A stretch of DNA of 64,000 nucleotides from Pseudomonas pudica (GTDB lineage Bacteria; Pseudomonadota; Gammaproteobacteria; Pseudomonadales; Pseudomonadaceae): the NCBI RefSeq assembly GCF_015680405.1, contig NZ_JADLJS010000004.1:62001-126000 (forward strand), given 5' to 3'. Shown here in pieces: positions 18,277-27,670 of this stretch. Each line of letters starts with the position of its first letter. Position 1 is the first letter of the stretch. The notes under the pieces are model-generated. The model was not told the DNA's origin. It worked only from the letters and a program-made list of their open reading frames with translations, and searched no databases. The position numbers and the translations under genes are program-made.

Positions 18277-18822
18277 GTGTCTGCAGATAATGCCCCCCAT
18301 TCGCCCGATTCAGCGCAACCTCACCGTGAGCACACTATGGAACCTGGAAACGCCCAGCTGAGCATGACCGTCCTGATGACCCCGGACATGGCCAACTTTT
18401 CTGGCAACGTACATGGCGGCACACTGCTCAAGTACCTCGACGAAGTGGCCTATGCGTGCGCCAGCCGCTATGCCGGCAGCTATGTAGTCACCCTGTCGGT
18501 CGACCAGGTGATCTTCCGCGAGCCCGTGCACGTGGGTGAACTTGTGACCTTCCTGGCATCAGTAAACTACACCGGCAACACCTCGATGGAGGTGGGCATC
18601 AAGGTGGTGACCGAGAACATCCGCGAGCGCTCGGTGCGCCATTCCAACAGTTGCTTCTTCACCATGGTCGCGGTCGACGACAACCGTCGCCCGGTGCAGG
18701 TGCCGCCGCGCCAGCCGCAAAGCAGTGAAGAAAAGCGCCGCTTCCTGCAGGGCCAGCAGCGCCGACAGATCCGCCAGGAGCTGGAAAAACGCTACCAGGA
18801 TCTGAAAACCGACGCGATTTAA
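18277..18822 (+). CDS. Acyl-CoA thioesterase (hot-dog fold, YciA/BFIT type)
   Basis: The 181-residue protein hydrolyses acyl-CoA thioesters. [25 protein letters not shown] carries the family's HGG and catalytic aspartate region, followed by [20 protein letters not shown]. The C-terminal tail (about 145-181) is rich in Arg, Gln and Glu. I chose the GTG at 18277, which has AGAGGGGA six bases upstream; an internal ATG at 18337 would remove 20 residues. The stop codon overlaps the convergent pdxY stop within a TTTAAA. Confidence 0.88.
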   Translation: MSADNAPHSPDSAQPHREHTMEPGNAQLSMTVLMTPDMANFSGNVHGGTLLKYLDEVAYACASRYAGSYVVTLSVDQVIFREPVHVGELVTFLASVNYTGNTSMEVGIKVVTENIRERSVRHSNSCFFTMVAVDDNRRPVQVPPRQPQSSEEKRRFLQGQQRRQIRQELEKRYQDLKTDAI

Positions 18823-19691
18823 AGCGCCAGCAGCTGTGCCTCGAAGCGCACCCTTGGGTGCGCGATGCGGTCCTGGGCCCGCACCAGCTGCAGTTCATAG
18901 CTGGCACAGGCCTGGGTTTCCAGCAGCACTTCGTGTACCGCCGCAGCGGTGAATTCGAACGCCTGCACCCAGCTGTCGCCAAGCAGGGCTCGGGCCAGGA
19001 ACAGGCCTGAAGTCAGGTCCCCCACCCCTACCGGCTGCCGCGGGAACGCCAGCAGCGGGCGGCGCAGGTGCCAGCTTTGCTCGGCGGTCACCAGCAGCAT
19101 CTCAAACTGATCTTCGGCGCGTCCGGGGTAGGCCAGGTGCTTGACCAGCACCACCTGCGGCCCGCGCTGCAGCAGGCTGCGCGCCATGTTCACGCAGTCC
19201 TCCAGCGACTGCGCTCGGCGGCCACAGAAGCTGTCCAGCTCCAGCTGGTTGGGGCACAGGATGTCAGCCCTGGCGGCCGCCTCGTCGAGCAGGAACTCGC
19301 TGACTTCTGCTGGCACGATGCAGCCCTTCTCCGGGTGCCCCATGACCGGGTCACACAGGTACAAAGCCTTTGGGTTCACCGCCTTGATCCGCTCGACGCC
19401 GGCCAGAATCGCCCGACCTTGTTCGGCACTGCCCAGGTAACCGGACAACACCGCGTCGCAATGTCCCAGCTCGCCGATGTTGGAAATGCCTTCCACCAAC
19501 GCAGGAATTTGCGCAGGGGCAAGCACTTCACCTGCCCACTGGCCATACTGTGTGTGATTGGAGAACTGCACGGTATTGAGCGGCCACACGTTGACCCCGA
19601 TGCGCTGCATGGGAAACACCGCGGCGCTGTTGCCGGCGTGGCCGAACACCACGTGGGACTGAATGGCGAGCAAGTGCGGGGTACGTTTCAT
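18819..19691 (-). CDS. pdxY: Pyridoxal kinase
   Basis: The 290-residue ribokinase-fold enzyme phosphorylates pyridoxal to PLP with ATP. Evidence is [21 protein letters not shown] at the N-terminus (substrate loop), [19 protein letters not shown], and the C-terminal [18 protein letters not shown], which holds the catalytic GxGD aspartate. The length suits PdxY (about 287). I chose the ATG at 19691 because residues from there align with the family, whereas the 77-residue upstream extension does not. It ends tail to tail with the thioesterase gene, overlapping by 4 bp. Confidence 0.93.
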   Translation of the reverse strand: MKRTPHLLAIQSHVVFGHAGNSAAVFPMQRIGVNVWPLNTVQFSNHTQYGQWAGEVLAPAQIPALVEGISNIGELGHCDAVLSGYLGSAEQGRAILAGVERIKAVNPKALYLCDPVMGHPEKGCIVPAEVSEFLLDEAAARADILCPNQLELDSFCGRRAQSLEDCVNMARSLLQRGPQVVLVKHLAYPGRAEDQFEMLLVTAEQSWHLRRPLLAFPRQPVGVGDLTSGLFLARALLGDSWVQAFEFTAAAVHEVLLETQACASYELQLVRAQDRIAHPRVRFEAQLLAL

Positions 19692-19811
19692 GCGGGAGGT
19701 TTCCAAAGCTGTTTCAGGGATTGTGCGCAACGCAGTATGAACTTGATTGCCACCTGTACGACAGGCCAGGGACGCAGTTAAGCTGGATCGACCTGTTTGG
19801 AGCATATGCAA

Positions 19812-20204
19812 ATGTTGACCCTGGAAAACCTCTTCGTCCTGATGCTGGTCGCCACTGCAGGCGCCTGGTTGTGGCACAACCATGGGTTGCGCGAGAAAGC
19901 CCTGGAACGGGTCAAACAGCATTGCGCCAAGCTAGACCTCGAACTACTCGACGACGCGGTCGCGCTCAAGCGAATCGCCTTTGTCCGTGACGCCAACGGC
20001 CGCAAGCGCCTGGCGCGCGTCTACGCCTTCGAGTTCACCGTCACGGGCGAACAGCGCCACCCCGGTACCGTGACCCAGTTCGGCGCCCACAGCGTGCAGA
20101 TAGAACTGGCGCCCTACCCGTTCGAGATCAAGACCCCACCGCGCACCGACAATGTCATCGAGATGCAGCAGTGGCGCCAGGAGCACAACCGCTGGCGCAA
20201 TTGA
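19812..20204 (+). CDS. DUF3301 domain protein, single-pass membrane
   Basis: The 130-residue protein has one N-terminal membrane segment (about 5-22, [18 protein letters not shown]) followed by a soluble domain. The patterns [21 protein letters not shown] and [18 protein letters not shown] are typical of DUF3301. Its function is unknown. I chose the ATG at 19812 because GGAG (19799-19802) is nine bases upstream; the ATG at 19806 is too close. The gene stops exactly where the convergent cobW-like gene stops. Confidence 0.82.
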   Translation: MLTLENLFVLMLVATAGAWLWHNHGLREKALERVKQHCAKLDLELLDDAVALKRIAFVRDANGRKRLARVYAFEFTVTGEQRHPGTVTQFGAHSVQIELAPYPFEIKTPPRTDNVIEMQQWRQEHNRWRN

Positions 20205-21173
20205 TCAGCTGACACGACATTCGCTCAACCCGGCCTGCAGCACTGATTGCGATTGCGGCTGGTCGAAAATCAGCTCGATACGCGTATCCCTGCGCCAGTC
20301 GCTGGGCTGCCAGGCGGGCATGTCCCCATTCAGGCCATTGAACGACTGCCAGCCCTCCACGCTGTGGATAACCCCCTTGGCGCGCCGCCATGGCCAAGTG
20401 CGCAAGAATGCCTGCAGCCGTTGTGGATAAAACTGCTGGCCAGGGTGCCATCGCCAGCCAATGCTCCAACCCCCCTCTCCCTGCTGGGCAAGACAGATAG
20501 GCTGGCCGGGATCAGCCCATAGCGCCGGTGGACTTCGAAAATTGTCGGTAATCCTGTTATCCACAACCAAGCTGTCGACCATGCCATGGGTTACATCGGG
20601 AAGGTCCGACAAGGGCAGCTTCCCTTGGACGGTCCAGAATATTTTCTTCCCAGATAATTTATTATTTATCAATGACTTATATTTTTCATCCACAACCTCG
20701 GATTTGTTCAAGACAATCCAATCAGCAGCATCGAACGCCTGCCGTTGAGCCTCCAGAAGCTGCTCGTTCCGGACCATGGACTGTGCGTCCACGACCATCA
20801 GTAATGGCTGTATTTTCAGCACGCCAGCCCAAGGAGGTTGTTGCAACTGAGCAAGCAACTGCAAAGGATGACCCAGCCCGGACGGCTCGATGAACAGCCG
20901 GTCAGGGCGGGACTTGCGCAGCAGTCGACCCAGGCCCACCTGGAACGGCATGCCATTGACGCAGCACAGGCAGCCACCTGCGACCTCACCGATGGCGATG
21001 CCGTCCTCGTCACGGCTTAGCAAGGCCGCATCCAGGCCTACCAGGCCGAATTCGTTGATCAATACAGCCCAGCGCTCATTGGCCGGGCGCTGGGCCAGCA
21101 AATGACGGATCAGGGTGGTTTTGCCGGCCCCCAGCGGGCCGGCAATCACGTGAGTTGGAATGTTCTGCAACAT
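20205..21173 (-). CDS. G3E/COG0523 GTPase (CobW/YjiA-like metallochaperone)
   Basis: The 322-residue protein has Walker A GPLGAGKTTLIRHLL, the metal-binding GGCLCCVNG (CxCC) motif at about residues 62-72, and LFIEPSGLGHP. A CobW_C domain occupies the last 90 or so residues. Such GTPases deliver zinc or other metals. Its place as third gene of the zigA-DUF1826 operon points to zinc. The G4 motif reads NKSE rather than NKxD. Just after it, residues 154-178 are encoded by a strongly AT-rich patch (20638-20712) unlike the rest of the gene. Three exact DnaA boxes lie in the gene. Confidence 0.88.
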   Translation of the reverse strand: MLQNIPTHVIAGPLGAGKTTLIRHLLAQRPANERWAVLINEFGLVGLDAALLSRDEDGIAIGEVAGGCLCCVNGMPFQVGLGRLLRKSRPDRLFIEPSGLGHPLQLLAQLQQPPWAGVLKIQPLLMVVDAQSMVRNEQLLEAQRQAFDAADWIVLNKSEVVDEKYKSLINNKLSGKKIFWTVQGKLPLSDLPDVTHGMVDSLVVDNRITDNFRSPPALWADPGQPICLAQQGEGGWSIGWRWHPGQQFYPQRLQAFLRTWPWRRAKGVIHSVEGWQSFNGLNGDMPAWQPSDWRRDTRIELIFDQPQSQSVLQAGLSECRVS

Positions 21174-21213
21174 GGGGCGGCTTCGGGCGATGTTGATGCC
21201 TCACTATGCGCCG

Positions 21214-21840
21214 TCAGGCCAGCCAGTCAAGGCTGAGCAGCAGGCGCCCCAGCTGCCCCGAGGGCGAACGATGCACCAGGCCCGCGCCTTCGTTGCCCTG
21301 CCACTTTTCACCTTTGAGCACCGCCACGTCGCCAGCTTGCAAGTGCTGTACGTTATCCACAGGCGGCACTGCTGTGTGTAAGTCACCCCGAGGGCTCGCG
21401 TCCTCTTTCAACCACTCGCTACCTGGGCCAGCGTAGGTGGTGAGCAGGCGCAGCGGAACGTTATCCACATGGAAGCGCGGGCACATGGGACCTGTCAGTA
21501 CCCGCAGGCGCAGACCGACCCGCTGCGCACCCACCAGGCAGGTATAGGCCGCCACCAGCCAGGCAACATCCGACACGAATGCCTCATAGCCGTGCAAATC
21601 GGCCGCTTCGCGCAAGAGTTCGGTGAATACCGGCATGCGCTGCTCGTCCACATCGATGACGCGCTGGTCAGCCAAGGGCTGGCCAAGGCTGACCACCAGC
21701 GCGGCAAAGTCCTCCAGTTGTGGCGGCAGACGTCGTCGCCATACCGCCAGGTTCACGCCATCCTGCAGCACATCGGTCAGCACCTGCGGTGTCTCGCCAA
21801 ATACCTGGAAAATATCCACAGGCTTGCGTGCAGGGTTCAT
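21214..21840 (-). CDS. DUF1826 family protein
   Basis: The 208-residue protein matches DUF1826, which is commonly encoded with COG0523 GTPases in zinc-limitation operons. Recognisable parts are [13 protein letters not shown], then [17 protein letters not shown], and a cupin-like [21 protein letters not shown] with a possible metal site (H and D in FHVDN). A second such element is [11 protein letters not shown]. Its function is unproven. Its start overlaps the zigA stop codon by 4 bp (ATGA), so translation is coupled. The cobW-like gene follows after 40 bp. Confidence 0.87.
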   Translation of the reverse strand: MNPARKPVDIFQVFGETPQVLTDVLQDGVNLAVWRRRLPPQLEDFAALVVSLGQPLADQRVIDVDEQRMPVFTELLREAADLHGYEAFVSDVAWLVAAYTCLVGAQRVGLRLRVLTGPMCPRFHVDNVPLRLLTTYAGPGSEWLKEDASPRGDLHTAVPPVDNVQHLQAGDVAVLKGEKWQGNEGAGLVHRSPSGQLGRLLLSLDWLA

Positions 21841-23045
21841 GCTGCGGCCTCCTCATGCCATGGACCAAACGGATCGGGCAGGCGCAACCAGCCCATGTGC
21901 CCCAGCTCCATTTCCTGATCGGTCAAAAGGCATGCATCGAGTTCTGTGGATAATTTTTCGAAGTCGATATTCTGTCCGATGAACACCAGTTCCTGCCGGC
22001 AATCACCGCTCTCGGCAACCCAGTTCTTCAAGATTGCGGCAGTGTTATCCACGTCCTGTGGCCACTGCTCGCGCGGCACGAAACGCCACCAGCGGCCCGC
22101 CAGGCCATGGCGCATCATGCCGCCTGCCTGCGACCAGCTTCCGGCTTCCTGGTATTTGCTGGCCAGCCAGAAAAAACCTTTCGAACGCAACAGTCGGCCA
22201 TTGCTCCAGGGCGTGTGGATAAAGTCGAAAAAGCGCTGTGGATGAAGGGGCCGCCGGGCCTGCCAGGTGGTGGCGGCAATGCCGTACTCTTCGGTTTCCG
22301 GCACATGCTCGCCACGCAACTCCTGCAGCCAGCCCGGTGCCTGGGCAGCCTGGTCGAAGTCGAACAGGCCGGTATCGAGGATGCGCTCCAGCGGTACCCG
22401 GCCCATGACCATGGGCACGATCTGTGCCCGGGCATTGAGGCTGCGCAGAATGGCCATGAGTTCTTCGCGCTCGTGCTGGCTGATCAGATCGATCTTGCTC
22501 AGCAACAGTACATCGGCGAACTCGACCTGTTCGATCAGCAAGTCACTGATCGAGCGCTCGTCCTCCTCACCCAGGGTTTCGCCGCGGCTGGCCAAGCTGT
22601 CTGCTGCCTGGTAATCACGTAGGAAGTTCAGCCCATCGACCACGGTGACCATGGTGTCCAGGCGCGCCATGTCGGACAAGCTGCGGCCCTGTTCGTCCCG
22701 GAAGGTGAAGGTCTCGGCCACCGGCAGTGGTTCCGAGATCCCCGTGGACTCGATAAGCAGATAATCAAAGCGCCCTTCTTCGGCCAGCCTCGCGACTTCC
22801 TCAAGCAGGTCTTCACGCAGCGTGCAGCAGATGCAGCCATTGCTCATCTCCACCAACTTCTCCTCGGCACGGTTGAGGCTCACGTTGCGCTGCACCTCGC
22901 TGGCATCGATGTTGATTTCGCTCATGTCATTGACGATGACCGCAACCCGCAGGTTGTCGCGGTTACGCAGTACATGGTTGAGCAAGGTGCTCTTGCCGGC
23001 GCCAAGGAAGCCGGACAGCACGGTGACAGGGAGACGGTTGGACAT
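21837..23045 (-). CDS. zigA: Zinc metallochaperone GTPase ZigA (COG0523)
   Basis: The 402-residue G3E GTPase has Walker [26 protein letters not shown], the zinc-binding [12 protein letters not shown] (CxCC) motif, and [19 protein letters not shown] long C-terminal CobW_C region runs from about residue 265. ZigA-type proteins are induced by zinc starvation and thought to pass zinc to client enzymes. It is the first gene of a three-gene operon, with a Zur-box-like dyad 48-62 bp upstream shared with divergent folE2. Two exact DnaA boxes lie in the gene. Confidence 0.9.
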   Translation of the reverse strand: MSNRLPVTVLSGFLGAGKSTLLNHVLRNRDNLRVAVIVNDMSEINIDASEVQRNVSLNRAEEKLVEMSNGCICCTLREDLLEEVARLAEEGRFDYLLIESTGISEPLPVAETFTFRDEQGRSLSDMARLDTMVTVVDGLNFLRDYQAADSLASRGETLGEEDERSISDLLIEQVEFADVLLLSKIDLISQHEREELMAILRSLNARAQIVPMVMGRVPLERILDTGLFDFDQAAQAPGWLQELRGEHVPETEEYGIAATTWQARRPLHPQRFFDFIHTPWSNGRLLRSKGFFWLASKYQEAGSWSQAGGMMRHGLAGRWWRFVPREQWPQDVDNTAAILKNWVAESGDCRQELVFIGQNIDFEKLSTELDACLLTDQEMELGHMGWLRLPDPFGPWHEEAAA

Positions 23046-23092
23046 GGCGAAACCTCTTCAGGCGAGCGCATTCGAAACGATGCATTGCACAA

Positions 23093-23107
23093 TGTTATAA
23101 AGTAACA
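23093..23107. promoter_or_regulatory. Zur-box-like operator between zigA and folE2
   Basis: TGTTATAAAGTAACA follows the gamma-proteobacterial Zur pattern TGTTATANTATAACA, with the GTTA-N5-TAAC core intact and two centre mismatches. Genes on both sides belong to the zinc-sparing response, which supports the call. Confidence 0.78.
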
Positions 23108-23167
23108 ATACAATTTCGCCAAGCCGTTCTCGATGGACGCGTGCTCCTCCTCTGTTTGGAATGCCAA

Positions 23168-24073
23168 ATGACCCAGCTCAAGCTCCCCGACATTGCCGCA
23201 CAAACCCAGGAATACGCCTTGCCTTTGAACTGGGTGGGCATGTGCGGGATCGCCCAACCTGTGCAATTCGAAGGGCGCACAGCAGCTGCTACTGTCGACG
23301 CAGGCGTTAGCCTGGTAGACGGAAGCTCACGCGGTATCCATATGTCACGGCTTTATCTCGCCCTGGAGTCTTTGGAGCACCAACCCCTGTCGCCGCTCAC
23401 AATACGCAAACTGCTGGCTGACTTCCTGAGCAGCCACGAAGGCCTTTCTTCCGCAGCTTATTTGCGTCTGCGCTTCGAGCATCTGCTGAAAAGACCTGCT
23501 TTGATCAGCCCATTGGAAGGTTGGAAAAGCTATGCCGTCGCAGTCGACGCAAAAATCGAAAATGAAATGTTCCACGTGGAACTATCCGTTTCCATCCCTT
23601 ACTCCTCGACCTGCCCGTGCTCGGCCGCACTTGCACGTCAGCTGATTCAGCAGCAGTTCCAAGCGCATTTCAGCGCCGAGCTGGTCGATAAATCAGCGGT
23701 ACTACAATGGCTTGGCAGCGCCGAAGGCATCGTAGCGACGCCCCATAGCCAACGTAGTTACGCGCAAATTCAGGTAAGGTTGCGCAGCAATCAGCAGGTT
23801 CTGCCAATCACCGAGCTGATCGACCGCATAGAAGCAAGCCTTGGGACAGCGGTGCAGACCGCAGTCAAGCGCGCAGACGAACAAGCCTTTGCCTTAGCCA
23901 ACGGCCAGAACCTGATGTTCTGCGAAGACGCCGCGCGTCGCCTGTACAAGGCGCTACGGCAAATAGAATGGAGCACGGCTTTCAAGCTGCGCGTGGAACA
24001 TGCAGAAAGCCTGCATGCCCACGACGCTGTCGCGGCCAGCCAGTGGCAATGGGACGTCAGCTGCGCGGCTTGA
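23168..24073 (+). CDS. folE2: GTP cyclohydrolase FolE2 (type IB)
   Basis: The 301-residue enzyme makes 7,8-dihydroneopterin triphosphate from GTP, the first step of folate synthesis. It belongs to the FolE2/MptA family, which does not depend on zinc and can replace FolE in zinc shortage. Recognisable parts are LPLNWVGMCGIAQPV, RGIHMSRLYLAL, and IPYSSTCPCSAALARQL with the active-site Cys, then NLMFCEDAARRL. I chose the ATG at 23168, which has GGA upstream. It diverges from zigA across the Zur-like box. A parS-like site is embedded at 23568. The 3' end overlaps the convergent DUF3617 gene by 17 bp. Confidence 0.93.
   Translation: MTQLKLPDIAAQTQEYALPLNWVGMCGIAQPVQFEGRTAAATVDAGVSLVDGSSRGIHMSRLYLALESLEHQPLSPLTIRKLLADFLSSHEGLSSAAYLRLRFEHLLKRPALISPLEGWKSYAVAVDAKIENEMFHVELSVSIPYSSTCPCSAALARQLIQQQFQAHFSAELVDKSAVLQWLGSAEGIVATPHSQRSYAQIQVRLRSNQQVLPITELIDRIEASLGTAVQTAVKRADEQAFALANGQNLMFCEDAARRLYKALRQIEWSTAFKLRVEHAESLHAHDAVAASQWQWDVSCAA
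23568..23583. other. parS-like centromere site inside folE2
   Basis: TGTTCCACGTGGAACT matches the parS palindrome TGTTCCACGTGGAACA at 15 of 16 positions. It lies in the folE2 coding sequence, about 26 kb left of oriC, and is a probable ParB nucleation site. Confidence 0.85.
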
Positions 24074-24584
24074 CCGAGCCGCAGTCATTGCCCAACCACA
24101 CGGCACGGGTGTTCATGCTGCCTTGCTGCTGTACACCCGACGCGTTGAACGTACCGTTGACCTGGGTAGTGAATTCCCGGTCACTGAGGAAAGTCGCCTG
24201 ACCGCTGCCCTGCGCTTTGGGACAGCTGAATTGAAACTTCCACACATTGCCGGTGCGATCGGTGATCTTCTGGGTACAGCCTGACTTCGGATCCTGCAGC
24301 GGGATATCGTTGGTTGCCACCTGTTCTGGCGTGAGGCACGAGCGCACCCCCTTACCCCCTACAGTCACCCCCTGTTTGGCCAGCACCCCTTCCATCATCG
24401 CGCGCTGCTCCGGCGGCAGGTTCTTCAACTGGCCGAGCATGAACTCCATGTCAGGTAACGGCTTGCCATCGACCTGCATGTTGCTGGTGGTCAGCTCCCA
24501 CAAGCCAGGCTGCAACATCTGAGCATGCACCAGCGGGCTGCTCACACCTAGGGCCAACGCCAACAGTGGCAGACGAATCTTCAT
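24057..24584 (-). CDS. DUF3617 family secreted protein
   Basis: The 175-residue protein has a signal peptide (MKIRLPLLALALGVSSPLVHA-Q) and the DUF3617 pattern: LQPGLWELTTSNMQVDGKPL, then VRSCLTPEQVA, then GCTQKITDRTGNVWKFQFSC, with conserved cysteines likely forming disulfides in the periplasm. Its function is unknown. The ATG has AGGAGCG upstream. Convergent overlap with folE2 is 17 bp. Confidence 0.86.
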   Translation of the reverse strand: MKIRLPLLALALGVSSPLVHAQMLQPGLWELTTSNMQVDGKPLPDMEFMLGQLKNLPPEQRAMMEGVLAKQGVTVGGKGVRSCLTPEQVATNDIPLQDPKSGCTQKITDRTGNVWKFQFSCPKAQGSGQATFLSDREFTTQVNGTFNASGVQQQGSMNTRAVWLGNDCGSVKPRS

Positions 24585-24716
24585 GGACGAACGCTCCTGA
24601 AAAAAAGCCGGCCAAGCGGGCCGGACTGAGCCTTAGACGCCAAATCAACCTGCAGGTTGCAAGGCGGACCGGGAACGTGTTCTGTTACTCAAGTGTACTC
24701 GGCAAGCAGGATGCAT

Positions 24717-26156
24717 ATGGACTACCACAGCCCCTACTTCTTCGGTTATCTACTCGGCCTGGTTCACCTGCTGGGTATTGTCGCCGCACTGCACGCATTG
24801 TTCACCGTGCGCACAGCCCAAGGCGCCATCGCCTGGGCAATGCCGTTGTTTTTCATCCCCTACCTAACCCTGATCCCTTACCTGATCTTCGGTGCGCGCT
24901 CGTTCTATGCCTACATCAAGGCCCGGCGCCAAGCTAACCAGGAAATGCATGTGGCCATGGCCAACCTCAACTGGCGGCCTTGGGTAGAAGAAGCACTTAC
25001 CGCCCGTGAGTCGGAGAGCTATGCGGCGTTGCGTGCCATGCCCAAGCTCGGGCGCATGCCCTGTCTTGCCAATAACGAGGTGAAACTGCTGATCGATGGC
25101 GGGGCCACATTCGACGCAATATTCGCAGCCATCGAAAAAGCCCGCGAAGTGGTGCTGGTACAGTTCTTCATCATCCATGACGACAGCGTAGGCAAAGCGC
25201 TGCAACAACTGCTGCTGCGCAAGGCCGCCGAGGGGGTGCAGGTGTTCGTGCTGTATGATCGCGTCGGCAGCCATGCCTTGCCGGCAAGCTACAGCCAACT
25301 GCTGCGCGACGGCGGTGTACAGATTCATGCCTTCGCAACCCGTCGTGGCTGGTTCAACCGCTTCCAGGTGAACTTCCGAAACCACCGCAAGATCGTGGTG
25401 GTGGATGGCCTGCTCGGTTTCATCGGCGGGCACAACGTGGGCGATGAGTACCTCGGTGGCCACCCGCAGCTCTCACCCTGGCGCGACACCCATGTGCAGA
25501 TCAGCGGGCCGGTGCTGGCCTGCCTGCAGGAGTCGTTTGCCGAGGACTGGTACTGGGCCACACGCCAGCTACCGCCCCTGATTCTGCCGGACGCCTACCC
25601 GGACAACGGCGTGCTGTGCCAAGCCTTGGCCAGCGGCCCGGCCGACCCACAGGAAACCTGCTCGCTTTTCTTCCTTGAGGCGATCCATTCAGCCACCCGC
25701 CGCGTGTGGATCACCAGCCCGTACTTCATCCCCGACGAGGCAGTGTTCGCCGCGTTGCGTTTGGCGGTACTGCGTGGGGTCGATGTGCGAGTGCTGATTC
25801 CGTCACGCCCAGACCATCGCATCGTCTATGCCGCGTCCAGCCTTTTCGCCTTCGAAGCGGTACGTGCAGGTGTACGCATGTTCCGCTACCAACCGGGCTT
25901 CCTGCATCAGAAAGTGGTTCTGGTGGATGACGATGTCAGCGCGATCGGCAGTGCCAACCTGGACAACCGCTCGTTCCGCCTGAACTTCGAGATCACCCTG
26001 CTCACGATCGACCGCAGCTTCGCCGATCAGGTCGAGCGCATGCTGATCAATGACTTTGAACAGGCTCGGGAAATTACTGCGGAGGACAGCCGCGATACTC
26101 ATCGGCTGCAGCAACTGGGGATGCGGATTGCGCGGCTGATTTCGCCGATTCTCTGA
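24717..26156 (+). CDS. cls: Cardiolipin synthase A
   Basis: The 479-residue inner-membrane phospholipase D-family enzyme condenses two phosphatidylglycerols to cardiolipin. Two N-terminal membrane helices (about 5-60) are followed by the two HKD motifs, [10 protein letters not shown] with GGHNVGDEY near residue 225 and [10 protein letters not shown] with [10 protein letters not shown] near 400. I chose the ATG at 24717, which has AGG six bases upstream, giving a length close to E. coli ClsA. A REP pair lies 14 bp after the stop codon. Confidence 0.93.
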   Translation: MDYHSPYFFGYLLGLVHLLGIVAALHALFTVRTAQGAIAWAMPLFFIPYLTLIPYLIFGARSFYAYIKARRQANQEMHVAMANLNWRPWVEEALTARESESYAALRAMPKLGRMPCLANNEVKLLIDGGATFDAIFAAIEKAREVVLVQFFIIHDDSVGKALQQLLLRKAAEGVQVFVLYDRVGSHALPASYSQLLRDGGVQIHAFATRRGWFNRFQVNFRNHRKIVVVDGLLGFIGGHNVGDEYLGGHPQLSPWRDTHVQISGPVLACLQESFAEDWYWATRQLPPLILPDAYPDNGVLCQALASGPADPQETCSLFFLEAIHSATRRVWITSPYFIPDEAVFAALRLAVLRGVDVRVLIPSRPDHRIVYAASSLFAFEAVRAGVRMFRYQPGFLHQKVVLVDDDVSAIGSANLDNRSFRLNFEITLLTIDRSFADQVERMLINDFEQAREITAEDSRDTHRLQQLGMRIARLISPIL

Positions 26157-26170
26157 CGTGTCGCGTACAT

Positions 26171-26242
26171 TGTGGGAGCGGGTTTACCCGCGAAGACGTC
26201 AGCGGCTGTACCGACGCATTCGCGGGCCAACCCGCTCCCACA
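26171..26242. repeat. REP-type inverted pair (GGGAGCGGGTTTACCCGCG family)
   Basis: Arms at 26171-26195 and 26217-26242 are complementary and contain the best-known P. putida REP core. It lies between the convergent cls and cfa genes. Confidence 0.88.
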
Positions 26243-26277
26243 GGGTTCGGTGTCGCGCTTGCGTGCTTTGTCGCAAT

Positions 26278-27462
26278 TCAGCGATACAGATCCTCGCGCG
26301 TCCAGGGTAAGTCATGATGCCCATCCGCGTAAGGCTTCACGGCCAGAATCTGATGCAGGTTGATCCAGCCCTTCTGGAAGGCATAGGCACACCCGGCCAG
26401 ATACAAGCGCCAGATGCGCAAGGTCTTCTCGGGCACCAGCGCCGCCGCCTTGTGCAACTGGTTCTCCAGGTTCTCGCTCCAGTGGTGCAAGGTCTTGGCG
26501 TAGTGCAAACGCAGGCTTTCCACGTCTACCACCTCCAGCCCCGCCTCACAGATGCTGGCACTGATCATCGACAGGTGCGGCAGCTCGCCATGGGGGAACA
26601 CGTAGCGATCGATGAACTCACCAGCGCCACGCCCGACCGGGCGGCCATCGACGTGCTTGGCGGTGATACCGTGATTCATCACCAGGCCGCCTTCCCTCAC
26701 GGCACCGAACAGCTTCTGGCTATACAGCGCCAAGTTGGCATGCCCGACATGCTCGAACATGCCGACGCTGACAACCTTGTCGAAGCGGCCATCCTGAGGC
26801 AGGTCGCGGTAGTCGAGAATCTGCAGGTCGACCTTCTCAGCCAGCCCCTCGGCCTTAACCCGCTCACGGCCGAGCTTGAGCTGCTCCTTGCTCAAGGTGA
26901 TACCAAACACCTTGGCGCCATACTCACGAGCAGCGAAACGCGCCAGCCCGCCCCAGCCGCAGCCTACGTCGAGCAGGTATTCACCCGCTTCCAGGCGCAG
27001 CTTGCGACACAAATGATCGAATTTGTCCTGCTGTGCCTGATCCAGCGTGTTGTCTGGCTCGCGGAAGTAGGCGCAAGAGTAGGCCATGTCCTGATCCAGC
27101 CATAGCTGGTAGAACGCATTGGAAACATCGTAATGGTAGGAAATGGCTTCGGCGTCGGTGCTCTTGTCATGGGCCAGGCGCTGCGGTGGGGTTTCGTCCT
27201 CATCGGTCAGCAGCGCTTCGCTAAGCTCATCGCATACGCGGATGGCTTCACCAATATCGCCCTCCAGCTCCAGCTTGCCCTCGACGAATGCCGTGCCCAG
27301 CTGGTCCATGCTCGGGTGGCTCAACTGGCTGATCAGCTGTGGCTCCTTGACCAGGATAGTGACCTGCGGGCTAGGCCCCAGATCGAACTGGTTACCGTCC
27401 CACAGTTTCAGCCGCAGCGGCAGATGCAGGCTCTGCAGTGCCGGTGGAAGTTGCGCAAGCAT
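26278..27462 (-). CDS. cfa: Cyclopropane-fatty-acyl-phospholipid synthase
   Basis: The 394-residue enzyme methylates cis double bonds of membrane phospholipid acyl chains with S-adenosylmethionine. LLDVGCGWGGLARFAAREYG is the SAM-binding motif (about residue 170), SVGMFEHVGHANLALY follows, and the active-site Cys is in LAGCAYAFQKGWINLHQ near the C-terminus. An N-terminal lipid-binding domain precedes the methyltransferase. AGGAGGGTC stands upstream of the ATG, a strong ribosome site. P. putida has more than one cfa gene; which paralogue this is cannot be told. Confidence 0.93.
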   Translation of the reverse strand: MLAQLPPALQSLHLPLRLKLWDGNQFDLGPSPQVTILVKEPQLISQLSHPSMDQLGTAFVEGKLELEGDIGEAIRVCDELSEALLTDEDETPPQRLAHDKSTDAEAISYHYDVSNAFYQLWLDQDMAYSCAYFREPDNTLDQAQQDKFDHLCRKLRLEAGEYLLDVGCGWGGLARFAAREYGAKVFGITLSKEQLKLGRERVKAEGLAEKVDLQILDYRDLPQDGRFDKVVSVGMFEHVGHANLALYSQKLFGAVREGGLVMNHGITAKHVDGRPVGRGAGEFIDRYVFPHGELPHLSMISASICEAGLEVVDVESLRLHYAKTLHHWSENLENQLHKAAALVPEKTLRIWRLYLAGCAYAFQKGWINLHQILAVKPYADGHHDLPWTREDLYR

Positions 27463-27670
27463 GAACGACCCTCCTGTCCGTATTTGGCCACGACGCCTGA
27501 TATTTCGAACGTCGCCGGATCAGAGTAGTTCATTCGTGGGATGTTTCCTCTAAACGAGACCATGGTCTAGAGCCGACTGATCTTATCCCCACATCAGATT
27601 GTATACAATTTTTGCATCTCAGCTTAACCTTGTGCCCCCTCTTGTGCTTCTTCATCCTGGAGTTGAACCC

